Notes: a model not told the origin generated them from the sequence alone. 64,000 nt of DNA from Pseudomonas frederiksbergensis (GCF_900105495.1 NZ_FNTF01000002.1:5572501-5636500), one strand, 5' to 3'; shown: positions 48,229-58,547, numbered from the stretch's first letter. Translations and numbers: made by a program.

Positions 48229-48303
48229 ATCGAGCAGGAGGCGGCTTCACAGCCGCCCTCTCACACCGCCGTACGCAAGATTCTGCATCACAACGTTCCG
48301 TGC
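48229..48303 (-). mobile_element. Possible remnant of the 3' end of a group II intron (domains V-VI)
   Basis: On the minus strand, the order resembles a degenerate domain V (GAACGTTGTGATGCAGAATC...CTTGCGTACGG) followed by GTGTGAGAGG and a domain-VI-like hairpin GAGGGCGGCT-GTGA-AGCCGCCTC, ending CTCGATT. That is the usual 3'-end layout of bacterial group II introns. No intact reverse transcriptase frame is seen beside it, so it would be a fossil. Recognition is by eye only. Confidence 0.35.
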
Positions 48304-48873
48304 CTTACCCCGCTGACTAGACATTCAGCATCCCCGTCAATATCAGGCAATCGCACTGCGCTACGCCCCTGCCCGCACCACTCGCCCGCCCGCCTTTCTC
48401 CAGTCTTTGCCCCCATGGTTTTTTCTAAAATCATGGCACTTTGGTTTGATTGAACTAACGTCAAGCAATAAGAAGTCATAACGGCTCGAGTTTTCACGTT
48501 AGCTTCAGTGATCAGATGGTGAATTGGCAAAAGGAGTTACCTTTCTATGATCCTGTCAGGCGCTTTGCGGCTTTGTACCTACATTGCCGATTACTTTCCG
48601 GGGGAGCCAGGTCGGCGGACAGTCTCGTCCATAGCCGCAAAGTTCACTCTGGCGGGCAGTCCAGAGAACCGGATCACTAAAAACCGTTTCAGCAAAGGTC
48701 GCTCGCTGTCCAGGCAGATCAGCGAATTGCACCCGCTCGTCTGTAGCACGTAAGGAAACACCAAGGCCATGGACAGGTGGCCTGACGCATTGGGGGGGAT
48801 AGTCCGGTCCCCGTGAAGTGATCCGGACAACTCAGTCAGCCTAAAGATGGCCTATCCAGTGAGGATGTATTAA
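48304..48873. other. Non-coding gap between LysE and rcpA
   Basis: About 570 bp without a convincing gene. Composition changes here: a C-rich run (48360-48400), then AT-rich sequence (48420-48540). Two short frames (minus 48288-48530; plus 48547-48753) show no family resemblance. GAGGATGTATTAA at 48860-48872 is the rcpA RBS region. Confidence 0.6.
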
Positions 48874-50106
48874 ATGAGCCTTCGTCCCGTGCCCGCTTTC
48901 AAGCGAATTTTCCATGGCCTGTTCTGGATGGGCCTCAGCGTGAATGCGGCTCAAGCCGCACCGAACAATTGTTCGCAACTGGACAATTGGCCGACAACGT
49001 ATGAGGTCGGCCAGGGGCTGCAAAGTGAACTGCGCAGCCCCGTTCCGGTAACACAACTGGCGGTGGGTGACCCGAAAATTGCCGACGTGCAATCCAGTGC
49101 CAACAGTGGCGACAACGCGTTCATACTCACGGGCGTTGCACCGGGGACCACCAGTCTGATGGTCTGGACCGCCTGTTCGAAAACGCCGCGCCAAAGCATG
49201 GTGTTCGTCAAGGGTAAGGCCACCGCGGCGCTGACCAGCGTCTCGACCATACCTTCCGAAGACCCGCTATTACCGATCCAGGTGCAAACCGACATCCGCT
49301 TCGTTGAAGTCAGCCGGACCAAACTCAAGGAAGCCAATGCCTCGATTTTTGGTCGCCAGGGCAACTTCCTGTTCGGCTCGCCGAGAACCTTGCCCACCAT
49401 CGACGGCATTGTCAGGCCGTCGTTGCCGGTGAACAACGACATGTTCAACCTCTCCTTTTTGTCCAGCGATACGCTAGTGTCGATCAACGCGCTGGAAGGC
49501 AGCGGTTTCGCCTACACCCTGGCACGACCAAGCCTGGTAGCGCTCAGTGGGCAGAGTGCGAGCTTCCTGGCGGGTGGTGAAGTGCCGATTCCGGTGCCCA
49601 GTTCAGGCAGCGATAACGTGTCCATCGAGTACAAGGAATTCGGGATCCGCCTGACCCTGACACCGACCATCATCGGGAAAAACCGCATCGCGCTGAAAGT
49701 GGCACCGGAAGTCAGTGAACTGGACTTCACCAACGCTGTAAGCATCGCCGGCACCATCGTTCCGGCGCTGACCATACGCCGTACCGACACCAGCATCTCC
49801 CTGGCCGATGGCGAAAGCTTCGTCATCAGCGGCCTGATCAGCACCCGCAACAGTTCTCAGATAAACAAGTTTCCGGGGTTGGGTGATATCCCGATTCTGG
49901 GGGCGTTCTTTCGCGACAACTCCATCAACCGTGAAGAGCGTGAACTGTTGATGATCGTCACCCCTCACCTGGTCCAGCCACTGGCTGTCAACGCAAAACT
50001 GCCGTCGTTGCCAGGAGAGCAACTGCGTAATTACGACCCGAACTTCTACCGCATGTTCTTCCTCGAACGTGGCGACTTCGACAGTATGAGCGGGCTCTCG
50101 CAATGA
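48874..50106 (+). CDS. rcpA: Secretin-type outer membrane channel of the Tad/Flp pilus (RcpA/CpaC)
   Basis: 410-residue outer-membrane secretin subunit. Signal peptide about 1-28 (SVNAAQAAP). An N-terminal BON-like/pilus domain includes VTQLAVGDPKIADVQ and VAPGTTSLMVW. The secretin C-terminus shows VEIRFVEVSR-like TDIRFVEVSRTKLKEANASIF, FLAGGEVPIPVP, IEYKEFGIRLTLTPTI and the ending FPGLGDIPILGAFFRD, followed by a LMIVTPHLV motif. First gene of the + strand part of the Tad locus; tadD follows. Confidence 0.9.
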   Translation: MSLRPVPAFKRIFHGLFWMGLSVNAAQAAPNNCSQLDNWPTTYEVGQGLQSELRSPVPVTQLAVGDPKIADVQSSANSGDNAFILTGVAPGTTSLMVWTACSKTPRQSMVFVKGKATAALTSVSTIPSEDPLLPIQVQTDIRFVEVSRTKLKEANASIFGRQGNFLFGSPRTLPTIDGIVRPSLPVNNDMFNLSFLSSDTLVSINALEGSGFAYTLARPSLVALSGQSASFLAGGEVPIPVPSSGSDNVSIEYKEFGIRLTLTPTIIGKNRIALKVAPEVSELDFTNAVSIAGTIVPALTIRRTDTSISLADGESFVISGLISTRNSSQINKFPGLGDIPILGAFFRDNSINREERELLMIVTPHLVQPLAVNAKLPSLPGEQLRNYDPNFYRMFFLERGDFDSMSGLSQ

Positions 50107-50225
50107 GCCATGACCTGAACAAGACGTGTCTCGCCCTCACTCGTAACGGTGACCTTGAACGCTTGCCGGGCCAGCCTTATTGCCAATGGCCAAGGGTTCA
50201 ACGTGTTGTAGCCAGAGGACATTCG

Positions 50226-50936
50226 ATGAAAGCAGTCATTGCAATTACAGCGACATTGATGCTCGCGGGCTGTGCGTCCAACGGCGTGACTTCGCGGCCA
50301 CCTGAATGTGCCAAGCCCGCTTCGGAGCAAGAGCTGGCCCTGAGCCTGGCCGACAACATGGCCAACGAAGGTCGTTTGTATGCCAGCCTGGCGAATCTGG
50401 AAGGATTGCCTGACAGTCTGGTCCAGGTTCGCCTGCGCAAGGCCCGGGTGTTGCGCTTGATGGGGCGTAGCGAGGCGGCTCCGTTGTACGAAAGCTTGCT
50501 TCGCACCTGCCTGGCGGCTGATGGGGAACATGGTCTGGGCCAGTTGGCCGCAGCCAGAAATGATAACGCCGCCGCGACCCTTCACCTTGAGCGTGCGGTG
50601 AAGATGGCCCCCACCGACGACAAGATGCGCAATGACCTGGGGGTCGTCTACCTCAATCAGCGACGGATCCCGGAAGCGCGTTTTGAGTTCATGACCGCCA
50701 TGGAACTCAAGCAGGCAAACACACTGGCGGCACTCAATATGGTGACGTTGCTGATCTACCAGGACAACTGGAAGGCGGCTTCCGAACTCGTGACCCGCGC
50801 CGACTTGAGCCCCAAGCAATTTGCCGAGGCTCAGGCCCGCGCGGAAAAACTCAAGGCCTCCGCCAACAAAGTGGTGGCTTCCGAGAGGAATCGCCGGACC
50901 GAGGTAGCCGATGCCTCTTCCAGTGCGATCAAGTAG
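50226..50936 (+). CDS. tadD: TadD-type TPR lipoprotein
   Basis: 236-residue lipoprotein with type II signal MKAVIAITATLMLAGC (Cys16). TPR-like helical repeats follow (HGLGQLAAARNDNAAATLHLERAVKMAPTDDKMRNDLGVVYLNQRRIPEARFEFMTAMELK). TadD is needed for Tad pilus assembly, likely for secretin localisation. Start ATG 50226 has AGAGG 7 nt upstream; the frame also contains an ATG at 50103 that overlaps the rcpA stop (ATGA), but the extra 41 residues would bury the lipobox. Confidence 0.87.
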   Translation: MKAVIAITATLMLAGCASNGVTSRPPECAKPASEQELALSLADNMANEGRLYASLANLEGLPDSLVQVRLRKARVLRLMGRSEAAPLYESLLRTCLAADGEHGLGQLAAARNDNAAATLHLERAVKMAPTDDKMRNDLGVVYLNQRRIPEARFEFMTAMELKQANTLAALNMVTLLIYQDNWKAASELVTRADLSPKQFAEAQARAEKLKASANKVVASERNRRTEVADASSSAIK

Positions 50937-50954
50937 AACGTACGAGGAGTCGAG

Positions 50955-51224
50955 ATGAAGACCAAAAGACTTTTGATCGTGTGCATGGCGTGCCTGTCCA
51001 CCACTGCCTGGGCCATTGAGCCGGGCCCCTCTTCGCAGTATCAACAAGGCACCGAGCAGTGGTTGCAACTGCAAATTCGCGGTGTGGTTGCCTCCCCTCA
51101 CCTGCAAACCGCCTCAGCCACTGAACGTGACCTGGCCATGCAGCGCTGGCTGAATAGCTTCAACTTCCCGATTCCGGAGTTTTTTGACCAGGATGCAGCG
51201 GGAGAAATGAGCACCGGCAACTGA
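50955..51224 (+). CDS. DUF3613 domain protein of the Tad locus
   Basis: 89-residue small exported protein. It has a Sec signal (MKTKRLLIVCMACLSTTAWA, cleavage near residue 20) and a short mature part with QQGTEQWLQLQIRGVVASPHLQTASATERDLAMQRWLNSF. DUF3613 proteins are found beside Tad genes; function is unknown. GAGGAGTCGAG precedes the ATG. Last gene of the rcpA-tadD unit. Confidence 0.8.
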   Translation: MKTKRLLIVCMACLSTTAWAIEPGPSSQYQQGTEQWLQLQIRGVVASPHLQTASATERDLAMQRWLNSFNFPIPEFFDQDAAGEMSTGN

Positions 51225-51358
51225 GGCATGTCGATGGGTGATCCGCCTCTGGCATCGTCCGGAGTAGCCTGGCTGCAAAGCCGGGCTTAATGTCGTGTGC
51301 AGGAAAGCAGCGGTCTCTACACATTATTCAACCCTGGCCGGATTACCCCGGAACTGAC

Positions 51359-51433
51359 GCAGGCTGCGATCATTTGATTCAGAGGACCAGGCAACGAATT
51401 GCCTGCCAGAAAAATCAAAAGATCGCAGCCTGC
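51359..51433. repeat. REP-like inverted repeat (family C), convergent junction
   Basis: GCAGGCTGCGATC (51359-51371) is the inverse of GATCGCAGCCTGC (51421-51433). Inner arms CAGGCAA...TTGCCTG also pair. It lies between convergent DUF3613 and tadC genes and may help separate their transcripts. Confidence 0.75.
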
Positions 51434-51518
51434 GGGAAATGTGTAGATCCATGACAGGAAAGTGCAGATCAGGCTTGGGGGCAAGGCCATCGCGCTCGAC
51501 AGCCTCCGGCCGTTTACT

Positions 51519-52481
51519 TCACCCGAATGCTCTAAACACCCCGATCATGGCAGGGCCGATAGCGACCAGAAAGAAGCTCGGCCACAGACAGAAAATCAGT
51601 GGGAATATCAGCTTGGTGCCGATTTTCGCCCCCATCTCTTCGGCGGCCTGCATACGCCGGTCACGGAACTCGTCGGCATAGATACGCAGGGTATCGGCCA
51701 CGCTGGTACCAAAGCGGATGCTCTGCGCCAACAGGCTGACCAGCCCTTGTACATCATCCAGACCCGTGCGCAAGGCCAGTTGCTTGAGCGCCTCGGTACT
51801 GGAAATGCCCGCGCGGATTTGCGCATTGACCAGGGCCAGTTCTTCAGCCAGTTCGACCTGACTGACCGACATCTCCTCAGCCACCCGCTCGATGGTCGCG
51901 GGCAGGGCCAGGCCCGACTCCACGCACACCACCATCAGATCCAGCGCATCCGGAAACGCGGCACGCAACCGACCTTGTCGCAACTGCTTGCGCTTGGAGA
52001 CATAGAGCCCTGGCACCAACCAGCCAATACCGGCCACCATGACCACCAGCAGCAGCCCCATGATCAGGGACATCTTGGGAATTATCGGCAACAGCAGCAA
52101 CGCAACACCGATCAGTAACAGCGGCAACATCAAGCGCACGGCCCAGTACATCTGCACCGCCGACGAGGAACGGTACCCCGCATGTATCAACAGGGTCTGG
52201 GTGACGGACGTCTGAGCCGATTCGGCCGAGGCAAAGCGCTGTCCGACCCGCTCCAGCAACAGTTGCAGATTACCCGGAGCCTCCTGCCCTGCGGTGTTGC
52301 CTAAATGACCACGCTTGATCAGCGCCAGACGACGCTGCACCGGATCCTGAAGCCCCATCATCAGCAAGATCACAGCGACGACCGCAAGCACTGTACTCAA
52401 ACCGATCGAGCCGATGAACAACAGGCGCCCCAGCTCCTCGTTCCCCGTGACCCGACTGAACAACCCGAGCAAAAAGTCCAT
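51519..52481 (-). CDS. tadC: TadC inner-membrane pilus platform protein
   Basis: 320-residue GspF-domain protein (TadC type) with four predicted membrane helices and the T2SSF segment AAFPDALDLMVVCVESGLALPATIERVAEEM. It pairs with TadB to form the inner-membrane platform of the Flp pilus machine. It lies 29 bp after tadB. Confidence 0.92.
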   Translation of the reverse strand: MDFLLGLFSRVTGNEELGRLLFIGSIGLSTVLAVVAVILLMMGLQDPVQRRLALIKRGHLGNTAGQEAPGNLQLLLERVGQRFASAESAQTSVTQTLLIHAGYRSSSAVQMYWAVRLMLPLLLIGVALLLLPIIPKMSLIMGLLLVVMVAGIGWLVPGLYVSKRKQLRQGRLRAAFPDALDLMVVCVESGLALPATIERVAEEMSVSQVELAEELALVNAQIRAGISSTEALKQLALRTGLDDVQGLVSLLAQSIRFGTSVADTLRIYADEFRDRRMQAAEEMGAKIGTKLIFPLIFCLWPSFFLVAIGPAMIGVFRAFG

Positions 52482-52510
52482 GATCTCTACCTCCCGGTAG
52501 CGAATACCAC

Positions 52511-53497
52511 TTAAACCTGAATCCGGATGATTTTGCGTATCCAGAAAATCCCGAGCAACATGGCGCAGAACGCCCCGATGATCAGCTTATGGCCTATGGG
52601 ATCATTGAGCAGCACAGGCAAGTAACTGGGGCTGGTGACGACGATAGCGATCGCCAGCAGGAAGGGAATCGCCACCAACACCCAGGCCGACATCCGCCCT
52701 TCCGCCGACAGGGTCTTGATCTTGCGCTGAAAGCGAAAGCGCCCGCGAATCAGCCGACTCAGACGCTCCAGCACCTCGGTCAGATTACCGCCTGTCTCGC
52801 GATGGATGAGGATCGAGGTCACCAGCATCATCACCGTCATGCTCGGCATACGCTCCAGCAGACCAAGCATGGCGCGGCGTACATCGTTGCCATAGTTGAT
52901 GTCGGCGAAGGCCAGACCGAACTCATGTGCAACCGGCCCCTTGTGCTCTTCGGCGACCAGGCGCAGGGTTTCGTTGAACGGGTGTCCGGCGCGCAGGGCA
53001 CGGCACATGGCATCCAGTGCATCCGGCAGGCCTTCCTCAAACGCAGCGAAGCGTTTGCCACGGTCACGCGAAATTTTCAGCAGGGGTACCCAGAACACTC
53101 CGAAGCCCGCCAGCAGCGCCATCCACCAGACTGACGAGATCATCAGGATCGAGACGCCTGCACAGGCGCCCAGGAACAGCCCAAGCAACAGCACCCGATA
53201 AGCACGATATTCATGACCGGACTGCTCGATCAGCTGTGTCAGGTTCGCCATAAAAGGCAACTGCTCAAGCATGGCCTCCAGTGGCGATAAGCGCGTCAGG
53301 TATTTCTGCCGCAACACCGTTTGCATGTTGGGCTGATTGTTGGCTTTCTCCAGCACATGCAAACGGCCGCGGATGCGTTTGCGCATCTTGCCGGCCTCGC
53401 CGAACACCGGCACCACCACACCCTGGGACAGGAGGAACACAGCGATAAACACCATGCCCAGGAACATCAGAATGAATTCACCAGGAATATGGCTCAT
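52511..53497 (-). CDS. tadB: TadB inner-membrane pilus platform protein
   Basis: 328-residue partner of TadC. It has N-terminal and C-terminal helices and the T2SSF segment [41 protein letters not shown], with [36 protein letters not shown]. Start ATG 53497 overlaps the tadA stop by 4 bp (ATGA); the frame to 53518 would extend into tadA. Confidence 0.92.
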   Translation of the reverse strand: MSHIPGEFILMFLGMVFIAVFLLSQGVVVPVFGEAGKMRKRIRGRLHVLEKANNQPNMQTVLRQKYLTRLSPLEAMLEQLPFMANLTQLIEQSGHEYRAYRVLLLGLFLGACAGVSILMISSVWWMALLAGFGVFWVPLLKISRDRGKRFAAFEEGLPDALDAMCRALRAGHPFNETLRLVAEEHKGPVAHEFGLAFADINYGNDVRRAMLGLLERMPSMTVMMLVTSILIHRETGGNLTEVLERLSRLIRGRFRFQRKIKTLSAEGRMSAWVLVAIPFLLAIAIVVTSPSYLPVLLNDPIGHKLIIGAFCAMLLGIFWIRKIIRIQV

Positions 53498-54927
53498 GAC
53501 TGCCGCGCCTCCATCCACTCGGGCCTGAACATCGTCAGCGGCAACTCGATACCGCGCTTGGCCAGCACATCGCGGAAGGCGGGGATCATGCCGCTGGGCC
53601 GAAAATCACCCAGTACTTCGCCGTTTTCACCAATGCCCTGGCGGACGAAGGAGAAGATTTCGGTCATGGTGATGATCTCGCCCTCCATGCCGTTGATCTC
53701 CTGCACACTGACCAGGCGACGCTTGCCGTCCTCCTGGCGTTCCAGCTGGATGACCACTCCGATGGCCGAAGCGATTTGCTGGCGCATGGCCTTGATCGGG
53801 AAGGTCGCCCCGGTCATCGACACCATGTTCTCGATCCGCCCCAGCGCATCGCGTGCGGTGTTGGCGTGGATCGTGGTCAACGAGCCGTCATGACCGGTGT
53901 TCATCGCCGTCAGCATGTCCAGCGCCTCGGCGCCGCGCACTTCGCCGATCACAATGCGGTCCGGACGCATCCGCAAGCTGTTGCGCACCAACTCCCGCTG
54001 GCTCACCTCGCCACGCCCCTCGATATTCGAAGGCCGGGTTTCCAGACGTACCACGTGGGGCTGTTGCAACTGCAGTTCGGCTGAGTCTTCGATGGTAACG
54101 ATCCGCTCGTTGTGCGGGATGAAACTGGACAGCACATTGAGCATGGTGGTCTTGCCGCTGCCGGTACCGCCGGAAATCAGCACGTTCAAGCGCCCGCGGA
54201 CAATCGCCTTGAGCAGCAGGGCAATGGCCGGGTTTAACGCCCCCACCTGGATAAGGCTATCGGTATTGAGCAGATCCACGGAAAAACGCCGGATCGACAT
54301 GCTCGGGCCGTCGATGGCCAGCGGCGGAATAATCGCGTTGACCCGCGAACCGTCCTTGAGCCGCGCATCCACCAACGGCGAAGACTCGTCGATACGCCGA
54401 CCCAGGCTGGAGACGATGCGGTCAATGATGTTCAGCAAATGCTGATCATCGCGAAAGCGCACATCGGTGCGTTGCAGCTTGCCGAAGCGCTCGACATACA
54501 CTGAGTCATGCCGGTTGACCAAAATGTCGGACACCGTGTGATCGGCCAGCAGCGGTTCCAGAGGCCCCAGACCGAGCACCTCGTCGGTGATCTGCTTGAT
54601 GATCAACTGGCGGCTGGCGGTACTCACCGGTGCTGTATGTTCATCGAGCAGACGCTGGCAAATATCGCGAATCTGCCGAGTAGCCTCGGCCTGCTCAAGG
54701 GAATCCAGCAAGGACAGGTCCATGACCTTGAGCAACTGTTGGTAGATCTTTTCCCGCCATTCCGCCTCCACCGGGGTGACCTGGCTTCTGGTTTCGTAAA
54801 GAACGTCCGGCGCTGCACGCTCCCAGGCCATTATTTCCTCTACCGGATCCAACAGGTCGTCGCCCAGTTGGGCAGCGGCGGGTTTACCGGACTGTTTGCG
54901 CAAGCGGTTACGAAAGTCGCTGATCAT
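53494..54927 (-). CDS. tadA: TadA/CpaF secretion ATPase
   Basis: 477-residue hexameric ATPase that powers Flp pilus assembly. Walker A is [13 protein letters not shown] (253-260 core), Walker B-type RIVIGEVRG (324-332), and the His box [13 protein letters not shown] (344-356). The N-terminal ~120 residues are an all-alpha domain. Lies between tadZ (3-bp gap) and tadB (4-bp overlap). Confidence 0.94.
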   Translation of the reverse strand: MISDFRNRLRKQSGKPAAAQLGDDLLDPVEEIMAWERAAPDVLYETRSQVTPVEAEWREKIYQQLLKVMDLSLLDSLEQAEATRQIRDICQRLLDEHTAPVSTASRQLIIKQITDEVLGLGPLEPLLADHTVSDILVNRHDSVYVERFGKLQRTDVRFRDDQHLLNIIDRIVSSLGRRIDESSPLVDARLKDGSRVNAIIPPLAIDGPSMSIRRFSVDLLNTDSLIQVGALNPAIALLLKAIVRGRLNVLISGGTGSGKTTMLNVLSSFIPHNERIVTIEDSAELQLQQPHVVRLETRPSNIEGRGEVSQRELVRNSLRMRPDRIVIGEVRGAEALDMLTAMNTGHDGSLTTIHANTARDALGRIENMVSMTGATFPIKAMRQQIASAIGVVIQLERQEDGKRRLVSVQEINGMEGEIITMTEIFSFVRQGIGENGEVLGDFRPSGMIPAFRDVLAKRGIELPLTMFRPEWMEARQS

Positions 54928-54930
54928 GGG

Positions 54931-56151
54931 TCATCCCCCGAAAAAACGGTTGAAGGCACGTTTGAGCAAGCCTTGGTTGCCGGCCACCTGTTGACCGATC
55001 AGGTCCTCGGTCATGTTGCGCAGTGCAGCCGTGATCGCCGCCCTTGGCGCATGCAGCCCCAACGGCACGCCAGTGTTCTGACTCTGGCTGACCAGATTGA
55101 AGTCGTTGGGTAACTTCGACACATTGGTGCAGCGCAGCGCCTCGCCGATATCTTTGAGGCTGACCGCTGCCGCCTTGTCATAGCGGTTGACCACTATCTG
55201 CAATTGATCCCCACGCACGCCCAGGTCTTCGCGAAGAATCCGCACCAGGGAGCTGGCATCGCGCAGATGGCTGACGCTCTGCTGCACCACCACGTACACC
55301 CGATCCACCTGCTCCAGCACAGAGCCGGTGAGGTGATCGATTTGCCGCGGCAGGTCGATCACCACCCAGCCATAGCTGGCGCGGGCCAACTGCAACAGGG
55401 TGTCGAGTTGCTCGGGTTGGGTATCCTGCGGCAAACACAGCTCACCGGCGCGACCGCCCAGCACATGCAGGGTCGGGCTGAAGTGACTGCAAAAACCGCG
55501 TAACGCGACGCTGTCCATCCCATCGATCTGGTGCAACACCTCCAGATGGCTGTGCGTCTGCGCTACATCCAGATAATGCGTCACGCTGCCAAATTGCAGG
55601 TCCATGTCCAGCAACAGGGTACTGCCACCCATGATGCTGAGTTGCTGAGCCAGGTTGCAGGCCAGCAGGGTTCCGCCAGAGCCGCCCTTGGCGCTCATTA
55701 CGGCGATCAGTTTTCCTTCTGCCCCACTGCCGGTCCGAACTTCCGTGACCAGACGATTCAAGGCGGCGGCCAGTTCGGTCTCGGCGATGGGCTCCGGCAG
55801 CACGTCCCGGGCGCCGGCCTGCATCGCCAGGCGCATAGCTTCCTGTTCGCTCAGCAGTCCGCACACCAACATCGGCGGACGCTCATGGGCCGGACGCTGC
55901 AACAACGCCGACAGCTCTTCACGCCACAGGTGGCTAACGCGCAACAGCAGCAGATCGGGCATCCGGTCCAGACCGTAGAGCGGGTCGACATGCCCGTTGC
56001 TCACCAGCCGCGTACTCACCTCCAGGCTGGGCATGCGTTGGCAGACGCCTTGCAGGTCGCGCAACGACGTGGCATCACGGCTGCTGATCAGCAACCGTAG
56101 CCCGGCTTTGCCGGTCGAGGTAGAGACTGGAGTTTCCTTGGTATTCAGCAT
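54931..56151 (-). CDS. tadZ: TadZ/CpaE pilus localisation ATPase
   Basis: 406-residue MinD/ParA-like protein. An N-terminal atypical receiver domain (LRLLISSRDATSLRDLQGV, MLVCGLLSEQ, GARDVLPEPI, ~20-135) precedes a deviant Walker ATPase with SAKGGSGGT (153-161) and LLLDMDLQFGS. TadZ localises the Tad machine to cell poles in known systems. The TadE-like gene upstream overlaps its start by 7 bp. Confidence 0.9.
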   Translation of the reverse strand: MLNTKETPVSTSTGKAGLRLLISSRDATSLRDLQGVCQRMPSLEVSTRLVSNGHVDPLYGLDRMPDLLLLRVSHLWREELSALLQRPAHERPPMLVCGLLSEQEAMRLAMQAGARDVLPEPIAETELAAALNRLVTEVRTGSGAEGKLIAVMSAKGGSGGTLLACNLAQQLSIMGGSTLLLDMDLQFGSVTHYLDVAQTHSHLEVLHQIDGMDSVALRGFCSHFSPTLHVLGGRAGELCLPQDTQPEQLDTLLQLARASYGWVVIDLPRQIDHLTGSVLEQVDRVYVVVQQSVSHLRDASSLVRILREDLGVRGDQLQIVVNRYDKAAAVSLKDIGEALRCTNVSKLPNDFNLVSQSQNTGVPLGLHAPRAAITAALRNMTEDLIGQQVAGNQGLLKRAFNRFFGG

Positions 56152-56639
56152 GGTGTGATCTCCCCGGAATCGGAATGACGCCCGAGGCTTTCGCGTGGCA
56201 ACGTTGCCCTGAATGCAGGCAAGGTAATGGGCACGGCGAACCCGGGAATAAACAGATTGAAAACGAAGTTTTGCAGACTCAACTGGACATAGCGGATGGC
56301 ACGAAAACCATTGACGCTGACCAGGTCAGCGGGGTTGGCCACCAGAGCACCATTGACGTCCAGATAAGTCAGCGTCAGGTGGGTGGTGGCCAGATTGCCG
56401 ATCAGTTGGCTCGTACCTGCATCGGTCGCGGCATTGAAGATCGCCCGCCGCAGAACCACCGGATCGCTGATATTGCACACCGACGCCAGGCGAGTACCAC
56501 GCCGTACGGCTTCATCCAGTGCATTGACCGTGAAGTACAGGCGGCCCATTTCCAACACGCCGAACAACAGCGTGAACATCAGCAGGCCAATGAAGGCGAA
56601 CTCCACCGTGTAGGTGCCGCGCATGTGTTTTCTTTTCAT
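56145..56639 (-). CDS. TadE-like pseudopilin/minor pilus protein
   Basis: 164-residue TadE-family protein. After MKRKHMRGTYT comes the VEFAFIGLLMFTLLFGVLEMGRLYF hydrophobic helix (with the E near its start) typical of TadE/TadF, then a globular periplasmic domain. GAGGG lies 8 nt before ATG 56639, whose first base is shared with the upstream TadE-like stop. The frame to 56726 adds no family sequence. Confidence 0.82.
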   Translation of the reverse strand: MKRKHMRGTYTVEFAFIGLLMFTLLFGVLEMGRLYFTVNALDEAVRRGTRLASVCNISDPVVLRRAIFNAATDAGTSQLIGNLATTHLTLTYLDVNGALVANPADLVSVNGFRAIRYVQLSLQNFVFNLFIPGFAVPITLPAFRATLPRESLGRHSDSGEITPC

Positions 56640-57118
56640 CACAGTGCCCTCATCACGGTAGTGGCAACCAGCGGAATGCTCAGCGCAATCTGAGTACCAA
56701 AGAAACCGGGAAGCGAGCCGCCGCAATTGCCACCGCCAATCACTGGACAGAACGTGTAAGTGATGGTGACCCGCACATGGTCGATACCCACTGCGGCGAC
56801 GTCCACGTTGCCAGTCGTCAGCCCTGACACTACCGCGGTCCCGGTATTGGCAGGCACACCATAGACCGCAACGTTTTTCGTCTGGGTCAGTAGCGTATTG
56901 CTCAGAGCGACCTTACCAAGCGTCGAATCCCAGGCCCGGCTAGCAACGAAACGGTCGGCATCGCGGCTGGCCTGTAGCAGCACGTTGTATTGATAGAGCA
57001 TGCGACCGAACTCACCGAAGGCCAGCAACAGCAACAGCAACACCGGCAGGACGAGGGTGAATTCCACCATGGCCAGACCTTGCTGGCGCTTCGAATGTTT
57101 AAACCCGTGAAGTCTCAT
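56639..57118 (-). CDS. TadE-like pseudopilin/minor pilus protein (second)
   Basis: 159-residue protein with the prepilin-type start KRQQGLAMVEFTLVLPVLLLLLLAFGEFGRMLYQYNVLLQASRDADRF, a TadE-family signature (conserved Glu after the cleavage region). Cys residues occur late in TFCPVIGGGNCGG. It lies 8 bp after tadG. Assignment between TadE and TadF is not decided. Confidence 0.82.
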   Translation of the reverse strand: MRLHGFKHSKRQQGLAMVEFTLVLPVLLLLLLAFGEFGRMLYQYNVLLQASRDADRFVASRAWDSTLGKVALSNTLLTQTKNVAVYGVPANTGTAVVSGLTTGNVDVAAVGIDHVRVTITYTFCPVIGGGNCGGSLPGFFGTQIALSIPLVATTVMRAL

Positions 57119-57126
57119 GACGCCTC

Positions 57127-58470
57127 CTACGAGTCAGTGCTCGGAATGCCAGTGCCGCTGCCGAGATAGGTTTTGTAGAGCTGGATGATCTGCGGCCCGG
57201 AATCGGTTGACGGCGAAGGACCTGCCACGTTGTCGCCTTCGCACTCCTTCACGAACTGTCCGAAGATCTGCGCGTCCCCACCACCGCCATCCATTGGCTG
57301 CACCACGTAATAGCAGCCGAAACCCAGGACGGGGATAGAGGTTGAACCGCCCTGCATCCCGGTGCAGTTGCCCACCACGATTTTCATCATCCGGCGCTCG
57401 AACACTCCATTGCTCTGACAGCCACTGGCCCCTGCCACACACGCGGCAGTGCTCGCACGCCAGTCGTTGTAGTCAAATATCGCGTTGCTGCCCGCGGTGA
57501 GATTGCCGTTGCTCGAGGTGACGACTTGCCCCTGGTACTTCGCTTGTGGCGGGGAGACTGAGTCGTCGTACGTGATTGCGGGGTTGCTGGACGTGGTCAC
57601 AAGGTCCGGCGGATAGTCCGAGGCACTGACCGGGCCGTTGTAGATGCCGAAGCGCGTATTCAGGCCTTGAGAGGTAGGGCCGACTTTGTTGCCGGGGGCG
57701 GTCTGGACAGTGTCCCCCGCCGTGCGGCAGACGCTGCCGCCTCCGGCCAGGTCCTCCCTGACGGTACTGCCGCCCGAGCCAAAATCGAGCAACTGAAAGT
57801 TGCCTGGGCCAATGGGCGACGAATTGCCGGCAGCGGTCTTCAATACCTTCAAATCACCAAACTGGAAGCCCCAGAACATGCCAGCGTCCGGGTCGTATTG
57901 AGTCGGGTCGCCACAGACCATCAAAGGTGAGAGATCACAAGGACTGGTAGGGCTGGGTCCCGCGGTAGCGATCGCCGCCACCGCTTTGGCCCCCAGGCCG
58001 CCAGCGCCGAACACCTGAGCGAAGTTCCAGAAAAATCCCGTCAGGCTATAGTTCGGCACCGATACCCGAACGTACTTGGCATCCGAAGGCCCGGGATAGG
58101 AGAAAGGGCCATAGACGCTCGCGGCCAGTTCCACCACTGCAAATGTGCCTGCGTTGCCGCCGACAGCCGTGGCCAATTCGTTGTTGCCCGTGGCATTGGC
58201 GTTCTGTATCAGCGTATTGAGCGCGGCGGCGCGCGTCGTGCTGGCAATATTGCTGCCACCCTCCACCTGACTCAGGGTTTTGGCACCACTCAGCGCGGCG
58301 GCGTCCACCGCATTCTGCAAGCGCGTTTTGTTCAGCATCATATGCCCGCCGTCCAAAGCCAGCGCCGCTACCATGCCAATCACCGCCAACACCATCACCA
58401 TCAATACACTCACCGATCCTTCCTGGCGCCTTGGCGTCGAAGTGAACGGCCGCTGAACACGAATATTCAT
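57127..58470 (-). CDS. tadG: TadG-type pilus assembly protein with von-Willebrand-like/TadE N-terminal helix
   Basis: 447-residue protein. The N-terminal region RRQEGSVSVLMVMVLAVIGMVAALALDGGHMMLNKTRLQNAVDAAALSGAKTLS is the Flp/TadG N-domain, and the large remainder (Gly/Ser/Cys-containing, e.g. DYNDWRASTAACVAG) is periplasmic. GAGGG is 7 nt before ATG 58470; ATG 58473 and TTG 58476 are alternatives. The C-terminal function is unknown. Confidence 0.82.
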   Translation of the reverse strand: MNIRVQRPFTSTPRRQEGSVSVLMVMVLAVIGMVAALALDGGHMMLNKTRLQNAVDAAALSGAKTLSQVEGGSNIASTTRAAALNTLIQNANATGNNELATAVGGNAGTFAVVELAASVYGPFSYPGPSDAKYVRVSVPNYSLTGFFWNFAQVFGAGGLGAKAVAAIATAGPSPTSPCDLSPLMVCGDPTQYDPDAGMFWGFQFGDLKVLKTAAGNSSPIGPGNFQLLDFGSGGSTVREDLAGGGSVCRTAGDTVQTAPGNKVGPTSQGLNTRFGIYNGPVSASDYPPDLVTTSSNPAITYDDSVSPPQAKYQGQVVTSSNGNLTAGSNAIFDYNDWRASTAACVAGASGCQSNGVFERRMMKIVVGNCTGMQGGSTSIPVLGFGCYYVVQPMDGGGGDAQIFGQFVKECEGDNVAGPSPSTDSGPQIIQLYKTYLGSGTGIPSTDS

Positions 58471-58547
58471 CATCAAGCCCTCGTTTGCCGATACTGATCC
58501 GGATCGGCTCCGCCAATACCTGGTGCCTGGGCACCCCTACCGCCCTG

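Noticed and set aside
48547..48753. Short frame with an AAGGAG upstream in the gap before rcpA
   Set aside because: Spacing from AGGAG to the ATG is about 11 nt, the protein shows no hydrophobic segment or recognisable motif, and the region has altered composition.
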